Of a DNA stretch of 64,000 nt, positions 47,680 to 60,828 are shown piece after piece. Positions within the stretch are counted from its first letter, which is position 1; the number at the start of each line of letters is the position of its first letter. The notes beneath the pieces were generated by a model. It worked only from the letters and a program-made list of their open reading frames with translations, ran no database searches and was not told the origin of the DNA. The translations under genes were made by a program, and so were the position numbers. Origin of the DNA: Marchantia polymorpha subsp. ruderalis (taxonomy: Eukaryota; Streptophyta; Marchantiopsida; Marchantiales; Marchantiaceae); NCBI GenBank assembly GCA_037833965.1, contig AP031352.1, positions 3,886,501 to 3,950,500 on the forward strand. The letters run 5' to 3'.

Positions 47680-50600
47680 CAATAAGAATGCGCTTTCCTG
47701 TCAAATTAAATTGATGAAACGGGAAAGAGAAAACGGCCTCGTTGGCTGGAAAATGATTTTGGCCGGGCAATCTTTGTGATGCGCCCATCATGACAATCTG
47801 AAGGAAGTGACGTCATGCCTTGCGTTCTCTGACGAAGATCTTTCCAGCTCTTTCAGAAGTAGACGTCAAAACAAATCTATTTTGAATTGGAGTTGTTCTT
47901 TGGGCCTTCTCTCGTCCCTCGAGAAACTTCCTTGTTTGTGACGACGGAGAATAACTTCCAGATAAACACAACTATTAGCTGTGAGAAATCAGCGGGCAAG
48001 CCCCAAATTTATTCCCCTCTCCAGTTGTCCGAGTACTTGTACACAACATCAAGGACACCTTCTCCCAGGAGGCCTTGCAGAACCCAGCCTAGAAGGTTTC
48101 AAGGTTTCCCATACGATATGTGGGGTTGTGACTTACTTCTGTCTGAGCTGTGAACTCCCTCAGATAGTTGTGTAATTTCCTTGTGCTGCGGCATAGGCTT
48201 CGCCGTCCTGAGAATTAGCTCGTTCTCGTCCCCTACTACACAGCCATCGATACTGTATAAGCAGCTACGTCTGCAGCCCCGACGATAGATTGGTGATAAG
48301 TAAACCCCTGTCTATACAGAGACTTCGCCGACATCTGTTTTGGACAAGGTCCCCTCATCATGTACAACATTTTTCTGAAAGTGGATCTCTCAAATCTCTG
48401 GAATGACACTGCCATCAAATCTTTGAATAATCTATGATGCACTCACTCTCTTACTCTCTATGTGATTGGCTGTGTACCTTTGAGTTACCTCGATATAGCA
48501 TCTTTCTAGCTTGTAAGCCGCTTGGGTGGTATCGCTTGGGACATAGTTAAGCTCTCGATTCAAAGTTGCAGATATCTGGCACTTTCTAAAGGCTTAGGAA
48601 GATCATGTTCTCCTGCTGCCTCCTGAAGTACCGATTACGAGAATGTATTATTACAGCAGTTGTCTTCCCTCTGCAGCGAATGTCGGCTGTGGTTCAGAAT
48701 GAAAAAGGACTCGTGCCTCGAGCTCTTATTCCAACTCCTTTGAAGTAGTAAAATTGGAAATTGATCTCATGTACGGGAACATTTGGAATAGTTGCAGACT
48801 GCTTCTCTGTGAGAGATTGCTATCAAGTACGAACGAACGTAGTCGACAGTGGATAGATTCAGTCAGCGACTCAGCTTTGTCATACTATCGCAAGAATATC
48901 CTGCCATGAACAAGAGAGTTTCCTTTCACTCAGGTTGGGGCTTACCTGGAAAAACTCCCCGCTCAACTTTGCTCCCATTCCACCTTTCTCAGATTACATA
49001 ACAAAATGTGCGCTCGTTCCTACCGCTAGTAGTGCTGCAATCCCTCGGTGGATCAGTGTCGAGCAAGGATACACGAGAATACATAGTGCTCTGGATCTTC
49101 CATTTTCTGCCTTGGTTGAGAACTGATCCTGTTTTACTCAGGCTATATTTTGAAATCATCAAAAAGGTTACAGATGAGAAAAGCTGTTCATCTCTATGGC
49201 GGGCAAAAATTAGAATTACTCGGATATCGAGTGAAGTATAGCCTTTTCACTGAAACCCATAAGCAAGAGATCTGGAGATTCATCGAGAAATTCTGTACTC
49301 TATGTTTTGCACTGTAGAGTCTACTAGATGGACGCTTGGAGGGCTGAGCCCGAGATTCAATTTCGAATATTTTATTGAAGTCAACTCAACTGAAGAGTAC
49401 ATGAATCTGTAAAAAATCGAACGCATCAGATCTGACGTGAAGCGAAGTGTACCGCCAACGGGGCCATAGATACTTACAATCCTCTGTTTCTTACTGAGAC
49501 CCGTACACAGCTGAAGCAAATTATCTTGAGTATCTAAGAAATAGTTCAAGGGACATCCATCAACCGAATCAGTAGCATCTCCTCACGTTTTCGTGCAACA
49601 TGTGAAAGGTGAGGAAATTCCCACGTTAGAAGGTCTCCCTTTGGTTATCAGTACCGAACGGTTGAACGTTTTTTGTACAGAAATTGAACTTTTGAGCAAA
49701 AGCAACAGTCTCGACCTTTAAGAAGCGACTCTGCGCTCTACTAAGACCTTGTAGACCTTACTTCCGCAACCTTTGGAAGCCTAACTAATTTTGGTTTCTA
49801 GACCGAGCCTAGGAGGCCAAAACAAACAGAAAAAGGTCACAAAGTACCCAACCTTCATCAGCTACAGAGCTCCTTAGGTCGTCCATGGGTCAAATCATGT
49901 TTGTGTGGTCAAATCCAGGGCAGGTAATTGGTACAATATCACTTCCACGCTACATCTAGTCGATCGTTACAACCTTCGGTGTCCAGCTCGACAGAAGGTC
50001 CAAATCACGTCACGTGGGGCACGGAAACATCTCATCTCATCTCATCACAGGATCACAAACTAGGTCTGTATCCTGCTGACATCCTCTCAGAGATAGATGG
50101 GGTCTGAATCTTTGCACACTTCAATAGCCAAACCATAATTCTGAAACGCTCATTGGACTTTGCTAAGCGTCACAAGTGATGGCACTTAATGTAACGTGGA
50201 GATGCTCTAGAATAGTCAGTCCGTATGCGCATCTGTTGTACGTACTTAGAGTGAGGGGCTGAGTTGACATGAAACCGTCCTGCCCAGATAAAAATAATGA
50301 TGCTGGCCATCGTCAGCCCCTAATAATCTCAGAGGCAGAAGCAGAAGTTTGAAATTAGGGTCACCCGATTTTAATCTTGTGATCACAGAGACGAAACGGA
50401 GTGCGTGCAAGAAACAAAATATTCCACGCCGTTTGCACTTGGCAGCGGACTCTAGGCATGAAGCCTAATTCAACCGACCGCCGTGGACGATCCAAGAAGC
50501 AGAGTTCTGCTGTCCGAGGCAACCGCCGTGTCAAATCAACCGAGACATCGGTGGACGTAGGGACAAATGGAAGTGACGCACATCGATAATCAAACCCCAG

Positions 50601-51479
50601 CTATGTGTGAGATTACCCACATTGACCTACTTCTCCTTCCAAACTAACCCAGGCCAACCCAGCGTCCGAACCTTGCTTCGAGCTAAGATTCTACGAGGGC
50701 TTGTGTGCCTACATCAGAGATAAAGAAATCCAAAAGCAGTCTGTCAGTCCTAGTGTCCATAATCAACAGATCCTCGGAATCTTGCATTCTAGACACATCG
50801 TGACAAACGCATTGCGATCCTCGAACCCTCGAAGTACGTGAAGGGCACTAGCATTTAGCTCCCCGCGGTTAGAACAAGAACAGCATATACACATGGAAGT
50901 TGGAACCTCGCAAAGATTTGGGGATCCCACATGCTTCCAATTAATGAATCTCACGATCGAGAGTAGCCAAAAATTTTATCACATCATCAATAAACAAAGC
51001 TGAAAAGCTTATAAAATAACTCTCCCGGAAGAACTTGCGCTTCGGATCGAACAACTTTTTACTGACTGCGATCAGAATAAATAACAAAATAATTCTTGGC
51101 ACAGTGGCCGCATTCGGTCAAGTCGCCAGATTTTAGGAAAAGGTCATCACCGACGGGGATTGACAATTGCTGGGGATTGACGAAAAAATCTCGACACTAT
51201 TCGCCTGAAAGAGCTGCAAAAGTGTTCGGGCTTCGGTGGACGAAGCTGGAATTATTCTCGCCAATTATCATGAGCAGGAATGTTGGTCGTGTGACCAAAT
51301 GGGCAACTGTGTCCTTGATTCATATCCCGTGAACCAGGTCTCGAGCGCTCTCTAATTACTGCCACATCAGTCTCAGCGCTTGAGTATCGAGGCTCGCACA
51401 TGAATCTCGTGATGCTGAGTGACATCACTCTCGTATTCTGCTTCGTCATCATGATTTCGTTCGCGACAATTGCAGTTAA
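47680..51479. other. Intergenic DNA of mixed composition, no gene seen
   Basis: After the probable 3' UTR of the transporter gene, only short open frames occur (under 90 codons). One minus-strand frame at 49280-49549 contains a good GTAAGT donor but has no convincing upstream ATG or exon. A CTCAT repeat lies at about 50031-50046. Confidence 0.4.
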
Positions 51480-52177
51480 GGGTGTGATTTAGAGTGATAA
51501 TTTAATTATATGTTTTATGATGAAGGATGTAAAAAAATAAAATTACATGAGTCCTTTTAGTGCATCAATGTTAGAATTGGTTACTAGTCCTGATTTAATA
51601 AAATCGTAGTGATCACAAACTTTTCATTTCGTTCGTTGAGGGCAGTATCTTTGCGCATCCCACATTAATGGAAATATGTTCATATGTTATTGTTTGATAT
51701 TATAAAATTAAAATAAATTTCACAAATCGTGCTTTTCAAAATGTATAGTACTAGTAAAATCGTTCCTGATAATCACAACTAGATGCAAGTTCACATCATA
51801 ACATCCAAATTGGATCAAACTATGTACTGTCAATTTTTGAATTTTAATCTTGATCATAGAAATTCAATTTAAAGGTCAATAAGGATTCATTGAAATGTCC
51901 CCAAGAAATTGTTAACAAATTACATACCAAGATACTGCATGACCTTCCGGATGAATCCTTTAAAGTGTGTAACAAGATAATAGTATGTTTGGATTCGGCG
52001 TTTTTGCAAGAGAAAGTAGTGTCTGCATGCTATGGACAGACTGGATATAAATGCTTCTTCTCTCTATTCCCTACAATTATATCTTCTTATCTTCAAAAGT
52101 TATCATTATTGGTCATTGTCACATTTTTTTCATTGTATGATTCCAAAGATACTCAAACAACGTTATCATATTTTTAT

Positions 52178-52199
52178 TTCTTTCTTTCTTTCTTTCTTT
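52178..52199. repeat. TTCT microsatellite
   Basis: About five consecutive TTTC units sit in AT-rich intergenic DNA. Confidence 0.9.
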
Positions 52200-55100
52200 T
52201 GTTCATGAAGAAATTCACTTTGCTAGACAAGGTTTTTTTTGCTTCGAAGAATTTGATCAATCAAGTATTTTTTATTGTACGTAAGATTTAGTAGTATATT
52301 TTATGGTATTTTGATCTACAAGAATATGCTGTTATTCTTGGTGGATGGGTTTCTATTTTCACGCTATTTCATATTCGTATTTGACGTAAAGGGTGAGAAT
52401 CTTGATGAGTCAATCAGGTGGAAAGTATACAACATACATGTGAGAGCAAATAACTATTCGAGCATACAGTGATCAAATTTATATTCACCTTTCCACTTAC
52501 AGATGTCACACTGTTCCAAACGTAAACACATGCAGATGTTTTCCATATGATATCACGCACTCATGGATTAATACTCGCGTCATGAACTCCAATTGGATCA
52601 TGAGGATTGAGATAACTTCCACATGACTTCTATGTAAAGCTCGGTGTTTTTTTACTGAGTTCAAGGTATATTTATCAAGAACACACATAATGCAGAGGTC
52701 GGTACATACTTTATATTGTTTATGACTCCGTATTACATAACTGAAACATCCTTACAAGTGACGGGCATCCCAATGAAAGACCCTGCGTAGCTATTAATTC
52801 CCTTATGTTGAATGTATTTAAATTCCATATTTTCCAAAAGTTCTTGTAGGACAGAACCACCGAACAAGGCGAAAGATGCTGACGGAAGAAACTAAGAAAT
52901 CTAGCACCCTAGGTTGCTTAGAGATCATGTATAATTATCTATAGTATATACAACTATCCACATGGAAATGAAAGTTCATATTGTACTTTATCTCATGAAT
53001 GAAAGCAGGTCCACACAGTACACGTCAATTACATCATGAAAGAAAAGTGTACAACCGGTGGAGGTGGTGTTCGAGCCCATGATTTTTTATTTTGTGAGGC
53101 GAAAGCTCAATCTGCCACGCATGTGGCGATGAGCTGTTGCTCTTTATTCTTTGCCACCTTTCCGACCGAGGCCTCAAAAAACACTCATAAATTTGTATAC
53201 GGTAAGAAATTCGTTATATCCATTAGATAGATATTTGTTCTAATCTTTGCATTGGGCTACAATCAGCCATATCACTCTTTGGATATCTTGAACTTGGATG
53301 ATGAGTTAGACAAGTGGAAGCCCGAAGCATTACAAGCCGTGGGCCGAATGGCTCTGCGGGTCCTTCTTTTTCAATTTTTTCTTTCTACTAGAACGTTCAT
53401 ATATGATATAATCTTTAAAAGGATGAAATAATTTTAGAAACCAAGATATGGTATCTTTTTCCTTCGATGCAATGAGACATCAACACTTCCCGCCTGTTCT
53501 TTCAGTGATCTTTTCCATATTCTTGCTCTATTGTATTAAGTATTCAATACTATTCACTATCTCTCGGACACATGTTTTCTTCATAGCTTTTTCTTAAAAG
53601 AGGCGTAAGGTTTAAGCTTGATAGTCTTGGAGTTACATTTTCGCATTTCCATTCATGTGATCTAATTGAAGGTAAGATCATTAGGCCCTTTGGAGGAAAA
53701 ATACCACTTTTGATAGCCTACATAGCATGTATGTAGTATCCTTGTTTCAAAGGAAGCTTGAAGCTTGTACACAATTACATTTTATGCAGCACACTTTCAC
53801 ATTATACAACTGACTAGGCAATTGCCAAAATATGATCTAGACTAAAAAGCCATAGTGATCCGCAGTAACTTGCACTCAATAGGTTGTTAATTATATTTTT
53901 AAATTTCAATCATTAGGAATCATTCTCGACAATTCCTCCTATTAAATATCTTCAAATCTGTTACCTGGGTCCATCAAGCAATCTTTCCTCCTAGATTTTT
54001 GAAGAGTAACTGACTCCTACTAGGCCTATAGGTCTGCTCTGATCCCATTGGGCTCATCGATCTAGATCCGCCACCTTCAGAAGACATTGCATGTCAAGAC
54101 TAACCAACAATGCCATCAATTTCAACGACCGGATTCAGTCGAACGTGATTAAACAAATATGTGACCAGCGAAGATACACATTGATACCGACTACCGATCA
54201 ACCTGAGCTTGGTATAAGTTATCAGATGCGCTTATATCATAAATTATGAAGATGCTCATTCATATAACACGTTTGGAATTCAAATCCTCCAAGTGATACA
54301 TAGGGATACACTCACGATGTCGAGGGCAGGGTGACATGTGCAGTGCATTACATTTCCCCAAGCGAAACAGCTTACTAGATATGCTATTATAACAGATAAA
54401 TGAGCTCAACTTTTCGGGAAATGTAGACTCGTGACCTAAAAACCCGATGGCTAAACAATTATAAGTAAATAAACATTCATGTGTGTAAGTATAAATATAA
54501 CGAGGATTGTGTTCATACTAATAAGCTTTCAGCCCTCTTACGACAAGAGTTTACAACATTCAGGTTAGCAGCCTCAGTACATGCAATGGAGATCGAGTTC
54601 GGTCCCGTGTGCTGACATGTCTGGCGGTGAAGAAATGCGTCTGCTGCCGTCCTGTGCAGTTGGATCTCTCTGAATGAGAGACACTGCGCACATCTGAGCC
54701 ATTTTAGTTGCCAACTGACTTTTGTCTTCCAATTTTTCGCTTGTTGGCAGCTTAGAGATAAAATGTGTACCTTGCTAAAGGGAAGAGTGTGATTTTACTG
54801 CATGGCATCGAGGTCTGCAAAAGGATGAGTCTACCCAATTTGTATTCGCATAAATATTTTCTAGCATCCAGTTGCTTGAAAGGTCGAGAGTGAGGAAAGA
54901 AAGTCAATGAGAAAAAACAAGTCAAGTTGTGCTAAGCAAATCATTTTTTACATTATTTCTTTCAAATTTGTTCACTATTGACGAAAAGAGCCATTTCTTC
55001 TATAACTACTGGAATGAACGCGACATGCAAGTTATGAAAACCAGGAGTAACATATATTCTCTAATTATGGTTGGATATAAATGGAAAGATTATCTGGGCA

Positions 55101-56200
55101 ATATTATGATTGTATTTGTTAGTAACCAAATCATATTTAACTTCTTACTTGTTTTCCAGAAATGCTTCTTTGAATTACTCTACAATTTTTTTCCGTTTCC
55201 TAGTGTTGTCACGAAATTCATAAAAATTGATAGCTGGAAAGTTTACAAACATAATCCGCTCACAATTGTAGAAAGTAATCACTGGTACTCGAGAGGTTAC
55301 GTCGAAGTTACGAGCCAGTAATTTGAGTGTGCAGGAAGTGAATGACAGTTATTCAATCACCTCTTAAGTCCAAATTTCCATTGATATTTTCTATGCAAAA
55401 AATTGTCAATCATTTCTCATGTAAATTCGATTTTACATGAGATTGAATGTAAGATTGAATTTACTTTACTAGTTCTTTTATGATCTGGTTTCATTTGCAA
55501 CATCAGCTGTTGCAAGAGGTATCAAGAGATGAAGTCAGCGCGTACACTCTTATATTGCTTTTTATTTGGTCAGCGATGTTTTCGAATTTTTGTTACTCCG
55601 TAAAAATCAAGATGTAGAAGCAAATGTCTTCTAACTTTTTAGTATCTTGGAAGAAATTATTTGATTGCACCTTTGGAAACTCAATACTCTTGAAAGTACC
55701 CAAGAGGTTTCATTTCACCGTAAGTCATGTTCTTATAACCTAGTGATTTGCTCTATAGAGCGGAGAGTATACGCCATTGTCGGGCCAAAGTATTCTGGCG
55801 ACTTGTTCGCAACCATGTCTAAGAAAAGTACGGGCACCATGAGTCTGAATTAGTCCCGATATGGTCTCGTCGTGACTTCATGTTCTACTCGGAATAACCC
55901 CAAATAGTATTAGAACATAACTGGCACGATGGGGTCTCAAAAGATAAATGAAACCTGTTGTATCTTATAAGTGTTTTGGTTTCCCGGGGTCCCATCAAGT
56001 AATTTCCTCTAGTATAGTGTCTCTACCAAATTTTAGATCATAAAAGCCTTTTGTAACTACTCACCGTTCAAATTCTTCATTGATCTTTGTTTTATAAAAA
56101 TATAACGCAAACAGCTTGAAATATTGAGGTTTTCATGTAAACAACATAAGATTAAAACCATTTGAAACCCATCAAAAATTTTAATTTTAAAAATACATTG

Positions 56201-56220
56201 TATATATATATATATATATA
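56201..56220. repeat. TA microsatellite
   Basis: Ten TA units occur in AT-rich intergenic DNA. Comparable TA runs lie at about 11256-11275 and 57025-57046. Confidence 0.9.
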
Positions 56221-59200
56221 CATGCATACAAATGCTTGTACGGGTATAAAAAACACTAAAAAATTAAAAAATGGAGAATGATGTGAGAAGTGTGTACATC
56301 AGTCTTATAGTTTTGTAGTTGTTTAGTGTACATTACTCTGAAATACATGTTTTTCAATATCTCATCTTAGAAATAAGCAATCATATACATTACTAAAGTA
56401 TTTCTGATTAGTGTCTATATTTTGATCAAGGTATTGTACTCTGAGAATATTAACCTTTATTTACAGTATAAAAGGTTTCATGTGTTTAAAAAAGGACAGC
56501 CCAACTTAAATTTTTATGGAGTGTTACTGCAATTTGATGAGACGCGATCTCTATATTGTGCACCTTTCAACATCAATTCTTTTTTTCATCTTATCCAAGT
56601 ACATCGTTGAAATTTCTCAATCAAATTAATATCAATCATTCTTTCTGAAATTAAGAGAAAATCTTTTGTATGAGCAGAGTACAAGACAGATACGAATTAA
56701 GAAAAAATATGTCATGGATGATAGCACGTTTTCCATATAATGAGTGTTTAATAATTTATTATTAAGTAATTCTTTTAACATGTGTAAACTACACCATCCT
56801 ACAGAATAAAATTTACCCACACGGGACTTCTATATTGATTGTACAAAGAGGTACTGCGTGGAAAGTCTATGAGTGAAAGGGGGGTACCCATAGAAAGCCC
56901 ATTCGCTTGCGACAATCAGGTTCTTATGGCTATGTTGGTCGATCTGCTTCACTCTAAAGATGTATCACATTATCACAAAAAAATATGATCAAGTATGTAT
57001 ACATATGTATCATCTTAGATTATTGATATATATATATATATATATAATAAAAATACACACCAGTTATGGAATAATGAGCATGTAATGGTAAACAGTTTCT
57101 TATCACATTTAACCAATTTGAACACGAGACTAAGATGTAAAGCAAATATGAGTGAAGTAGCAGTTTGCATACAAAGTCGGATGTTGCAATTCAAATCGAA
57201 GTTGCTGGGTTATTGAAAGAATACTTAAACTAATGTTCTCCTTCTACATGCTCACATGCGCATAAAGATTTCGGGAAGGCAAAGCTCACCACCAAGTCAA
57301 TCAAATCAAGTTTGAGTACAGGTTTTTGAAATAAGGAACATAACCTGAAGATCAATCTGAAAGTAGTGGCTCTCATATTACGAAGACAAATCTGGATAAT
57401 GTTTTAGACCCCGAATGGTCAGAAAGGCTCATTATGTTTCGAGGCAGCAATTGGGGAGGTCTCAACTTGACGACTAGGGTTACGTGCAAAAGATCCTATG
57501 AACAAATTAGCCATTGAGGGTCTCCAATGGCCATTTTGCCTAGGAATTCTTCACCAGGGTAATTTGGGAAAGATATTAATCGTGCACCTAATCATCTCAT
57601 TTGGGAGTGAGTGTTTTCATGTGCAATAGGACTTCGTGTCATAATTGTTATGACTAAAGCTGCACTTAAGCTCATATCTTTGTCACACAACCCAAAATTA
57701 CGTTGCTGATTACGAACCATGTTGATCTGTTTACACTATCAAAGTACTTAAGCTTACGTCTTATGTAACGAAAAGCTGTTTGTGCGTAACATGGATGATG
57801 CAGTCGCTGTAGAGTCCTCGGCCAGGCAACCCGAAGAGGATCGCTTTAGAAGATTTCGGACAAGGACCTCGGATCCTGAGAATAAGTAAACATCGAAATA
57901 TGTGACTGAGCTTGTTTAAGTTCTAGAAAACACAACCTGTTGACGAGATATCGTTGAGGTGAATGTTATCACATGTTTCTCTCTCTTCTTCTCTCTCATC
58001 ACATGTCTGCTCGTTTATTAACAATGTTCCCTAGTAAACTGATTATTTCCTGCTGTCTTGCAACGAGGAATTATAAAATACAACTCTGAATTGCAACGTG
58101 CAATAAGAGGGTTGCAACATGTGCTCGTGCAAACAGTTTAGCTTGTAAATAACTGCGGCGTTAAACTTTTGAATGCTGCTGTATTCATCATGAGATGTCT
58201 TGACATATATACTAAAAGGCAATGATGTAGATTTGTTTTGCTGCAATCCTAGCTGAAACAAAAGCCGAATCTTTTGCTAATGAACCAGGTAACTTGCAAG
58301 AGTAAAGTAAAGGAGCAAGCCAAAGAGAGTCCAGGTGATGAGACAGTCAATTCTCGCGAACATCAAATATTCCTATGCACGTCGTGCTATAGATAAATAA
58401 ACAAAGGTTATAACTAACCGATCAATCAAACTTGGCCTTGGTGACTGCTTCGTCCCCAGTTAGCATCAAACAATTTTGACACCTATTATCTTAAGTGGAT
58501 AAAAACAAAAAGATAATCTGGGAAAATCATATGGCATAAAACACACTTGAAAATTTAGATATTGATGTGTAGTGTTCATTTGTGACTTAGTATGTGTATG
58601 CCAAATGTGATTAAATTAAGAGCATTATAATTTATTTATGAAGGTATATCCTATTCTGTCAATTAAAAATGATGCAGAATATATTGTTTTGTTAGCAGTA
58701 GTTTTTTAATTTGCTGAAGTTTTTTGCAGAGATATATCTTCCTGAAGCACTTAAAAGACACAATTGGTTCAAATTTTGATTTTACGTAATAATTCACTTG
58801 TGCTATTACCTTGAAAAAATTTAAATATGTTATCATTATATGTAGATTTTCTTTTTTGTCTTTTCTAATCTTCAAAATATCGGGTTTATTTGAAAATGAT
58901 TATTCCAAATGTCGAAGGAAAAAACTCTAAAGTGTCAAATTGTTGAGAAAATTTTTCCTAGTATTTGTAATATTTAATGAATCGAAGAATTTGTGGACAT
59001 CTCTGATTTGAGATTAGTAACTTCACTTCACAACATCTACATGTGAATATATTGAGGCCTAGTTCTATCACAACTCTTTGTTTTCACCCTTCGAAGATTT
59101 GAAGCTTGAATTTTTTAGCTTTTCTTTTTCGTATAGGCAAGTACAAGAAAGAAGAATACAAGCTGGAGATCAGAGAGAAAAATAAAGCAAGTGCTAAATA

Positions 59201-59640
59201 GATGGAATCAAACAAGTTACGTGAAGTTATGTCTTGATGACATTCGAAATTGAAACTACTTCATATTGCATAAAAAATATCAAAGTTATTTAACTCAAAC
59301 GCTACACCAACAACCATATTATCACATGATGTGATTATCTCTTCAGGATATCATTATCTAATAATAGATTTAGAGCAATGGTAATTCTTGACTTTGACTA
59401 TATTAATCATGTCGCATACTATGATCGTAAACATAGCACTATCATATTGAAGTCCGACTACATAATCGCAAACGCTAGAGTAACAAAGAGTTGCAATGTA
59501 TAGGATTTGAGTAATACTGTTGGAATTATTGGGGCACAACAAACTTACCGAAATGACCAAAACAGCTGATCACATCAACTGTCAAGTCTACTACCCAAAT
59601 AAATCTCTAAATTTGAATGAAGCCGCTAAACAGCACACAA

Positions 59641-60828
59641 ATTTATATAAATAAACTAATAATAATTAACTCTGGGGTCGATGCCGAGGAGGTTCCGGCT
59701 CTCTACTCCAGAAATAGCTTGGAGGGTGCGGTCCCTGAAGAACGAGCGAACGAATGATAGGCCGCCCAAGGATGGGGTGACGGGGAACGTTCTGACCGCT
59801 CGCTGCCGCCCGGATTTTCCTTCGCCTTCCCACTTTCAGTCAAGGCCTCCCGTCTGCGGCGATAGTCTGGACTGAGAAAACTCGCGAAGATGAGACAAAA
59901 CCTCGACCGCCTCCTGCTTCCGTGAGGACGGTGCTGTATTCAGCCGCGGTTCCGTGACGACGCGTGGAGGGAGTTGGGAAGACGGGAGGGAGGGCCGGGG
60001 AAGAACGTTGGGCGCTGAGCAGAGGGTGGAGAGAGAGGAGCGTCGGGGAGCGCGGGGCCCTCATGTGGCGCAGGCAGCTAGCGGGGAGAGCAGCGCCCGT
60101 TCTGTGCTGTGCATCTCTCGCATCTGCCATCTCCGTCTCGACTTTTTGTGAGTGTGTGTGTGTGTGTGCTCGTGCCGCTGCCACTGCTGGTCGTTGGCCG
60201 GGGAGGCGGGGCTGGGCGGGGCTTCATTGGGATTCAAGGAGGTGTATCCGGGGCGCGAAGGCAAGCGATGATGAGCATTGATTAAAAGGAAAGCAGAAAG
60301 GCCGGACCTAGATCTTCCGTCTCTGCTGCAGCTCCTCCTCCACCTCCACCTCCTTCTTGTTGTTGATGTTGTGCCTTCTGCTTCTCCCGCTGCTGCTGCG
60401 GCTCCCTGAGGATGGTGAAATTTCAGCTTCAGTTGCTGCTGTCGTAGCCGGGCTTCGGAGGTCAGCGGGCTGTCTCGCTTCTGCAGCCCTCGAGTGGAGC
60501 ATGCGGGCGGAGGCGCCTTGACGGCCGAGCGGGAGACGCTCTCGAGTCCAACGAGTCTGCAGCGATGCCGCTTTTCCGTTGACGCTGCCTGTCGCGCTTC
60601 CTCATTCGACGACCAGTCCCTGCGAGAGCCTGAATTTCCCTCTTCCCGCTCGGCGCAGGTCGTTGCTGCTGTCCGGACGATGGCCTAGTGCTCCTCCTGC
60701 GCAGGAAGCTCGTGGGGGAGTGTTCTCTGAGGAAGGCAGTCGGAGAGTGAGAGAGAGAGACATAGACGAGAGAAAGAGCGAAAGTCAGAGAGAGAGAGAG
60801 AGAGAGAAAGAGAGGGAGGGCGTACGAA
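59641..60828 (+). promoter_or_regulatory. GC-rich upstream region and leader of the MTP11-like gene
   Basis: Composition changes sharply to GC-rich at about 59.67 kb and stays so up to the ATG at 60829. It contains a GT run at about 60152-60168, a CTGCTGC-rich part around 60320-60440 and an AG run at about 60787-60808 that ends 20 bases before the start codon. Open frames on both strands overlap and are of low complexity. This probably contains the promoter and a long 5' UTR. Confidence 0.45.

Larger units (their letters stand above)
51480..59640. other. 8-kb AT-rich gene-poor block with microsatellites
   Basis: This is the most AT-rich and least coding part of the window. Open frames reach 130-133 codons (51890-52291 and 54929-55321), but they are Phe/Ile/Lys/Asn-rich as expected from AT-rich DNA and resemble nothing known. 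Microsatellites are TTCT at about 52178-52199, TA at 56201-56220 and TA at about 57025-57046. No transposon ends were recognised, although decayed elements are likely in such DNA. Confidence 0.45.

Noticed and set aside
54929-55321. 130-codon AT-rich open frame
   Set aside because: Residue content (Phe, Ile, Asn, Lys) follows base composition, there is no recognisable motif, and no flanking exons were found.
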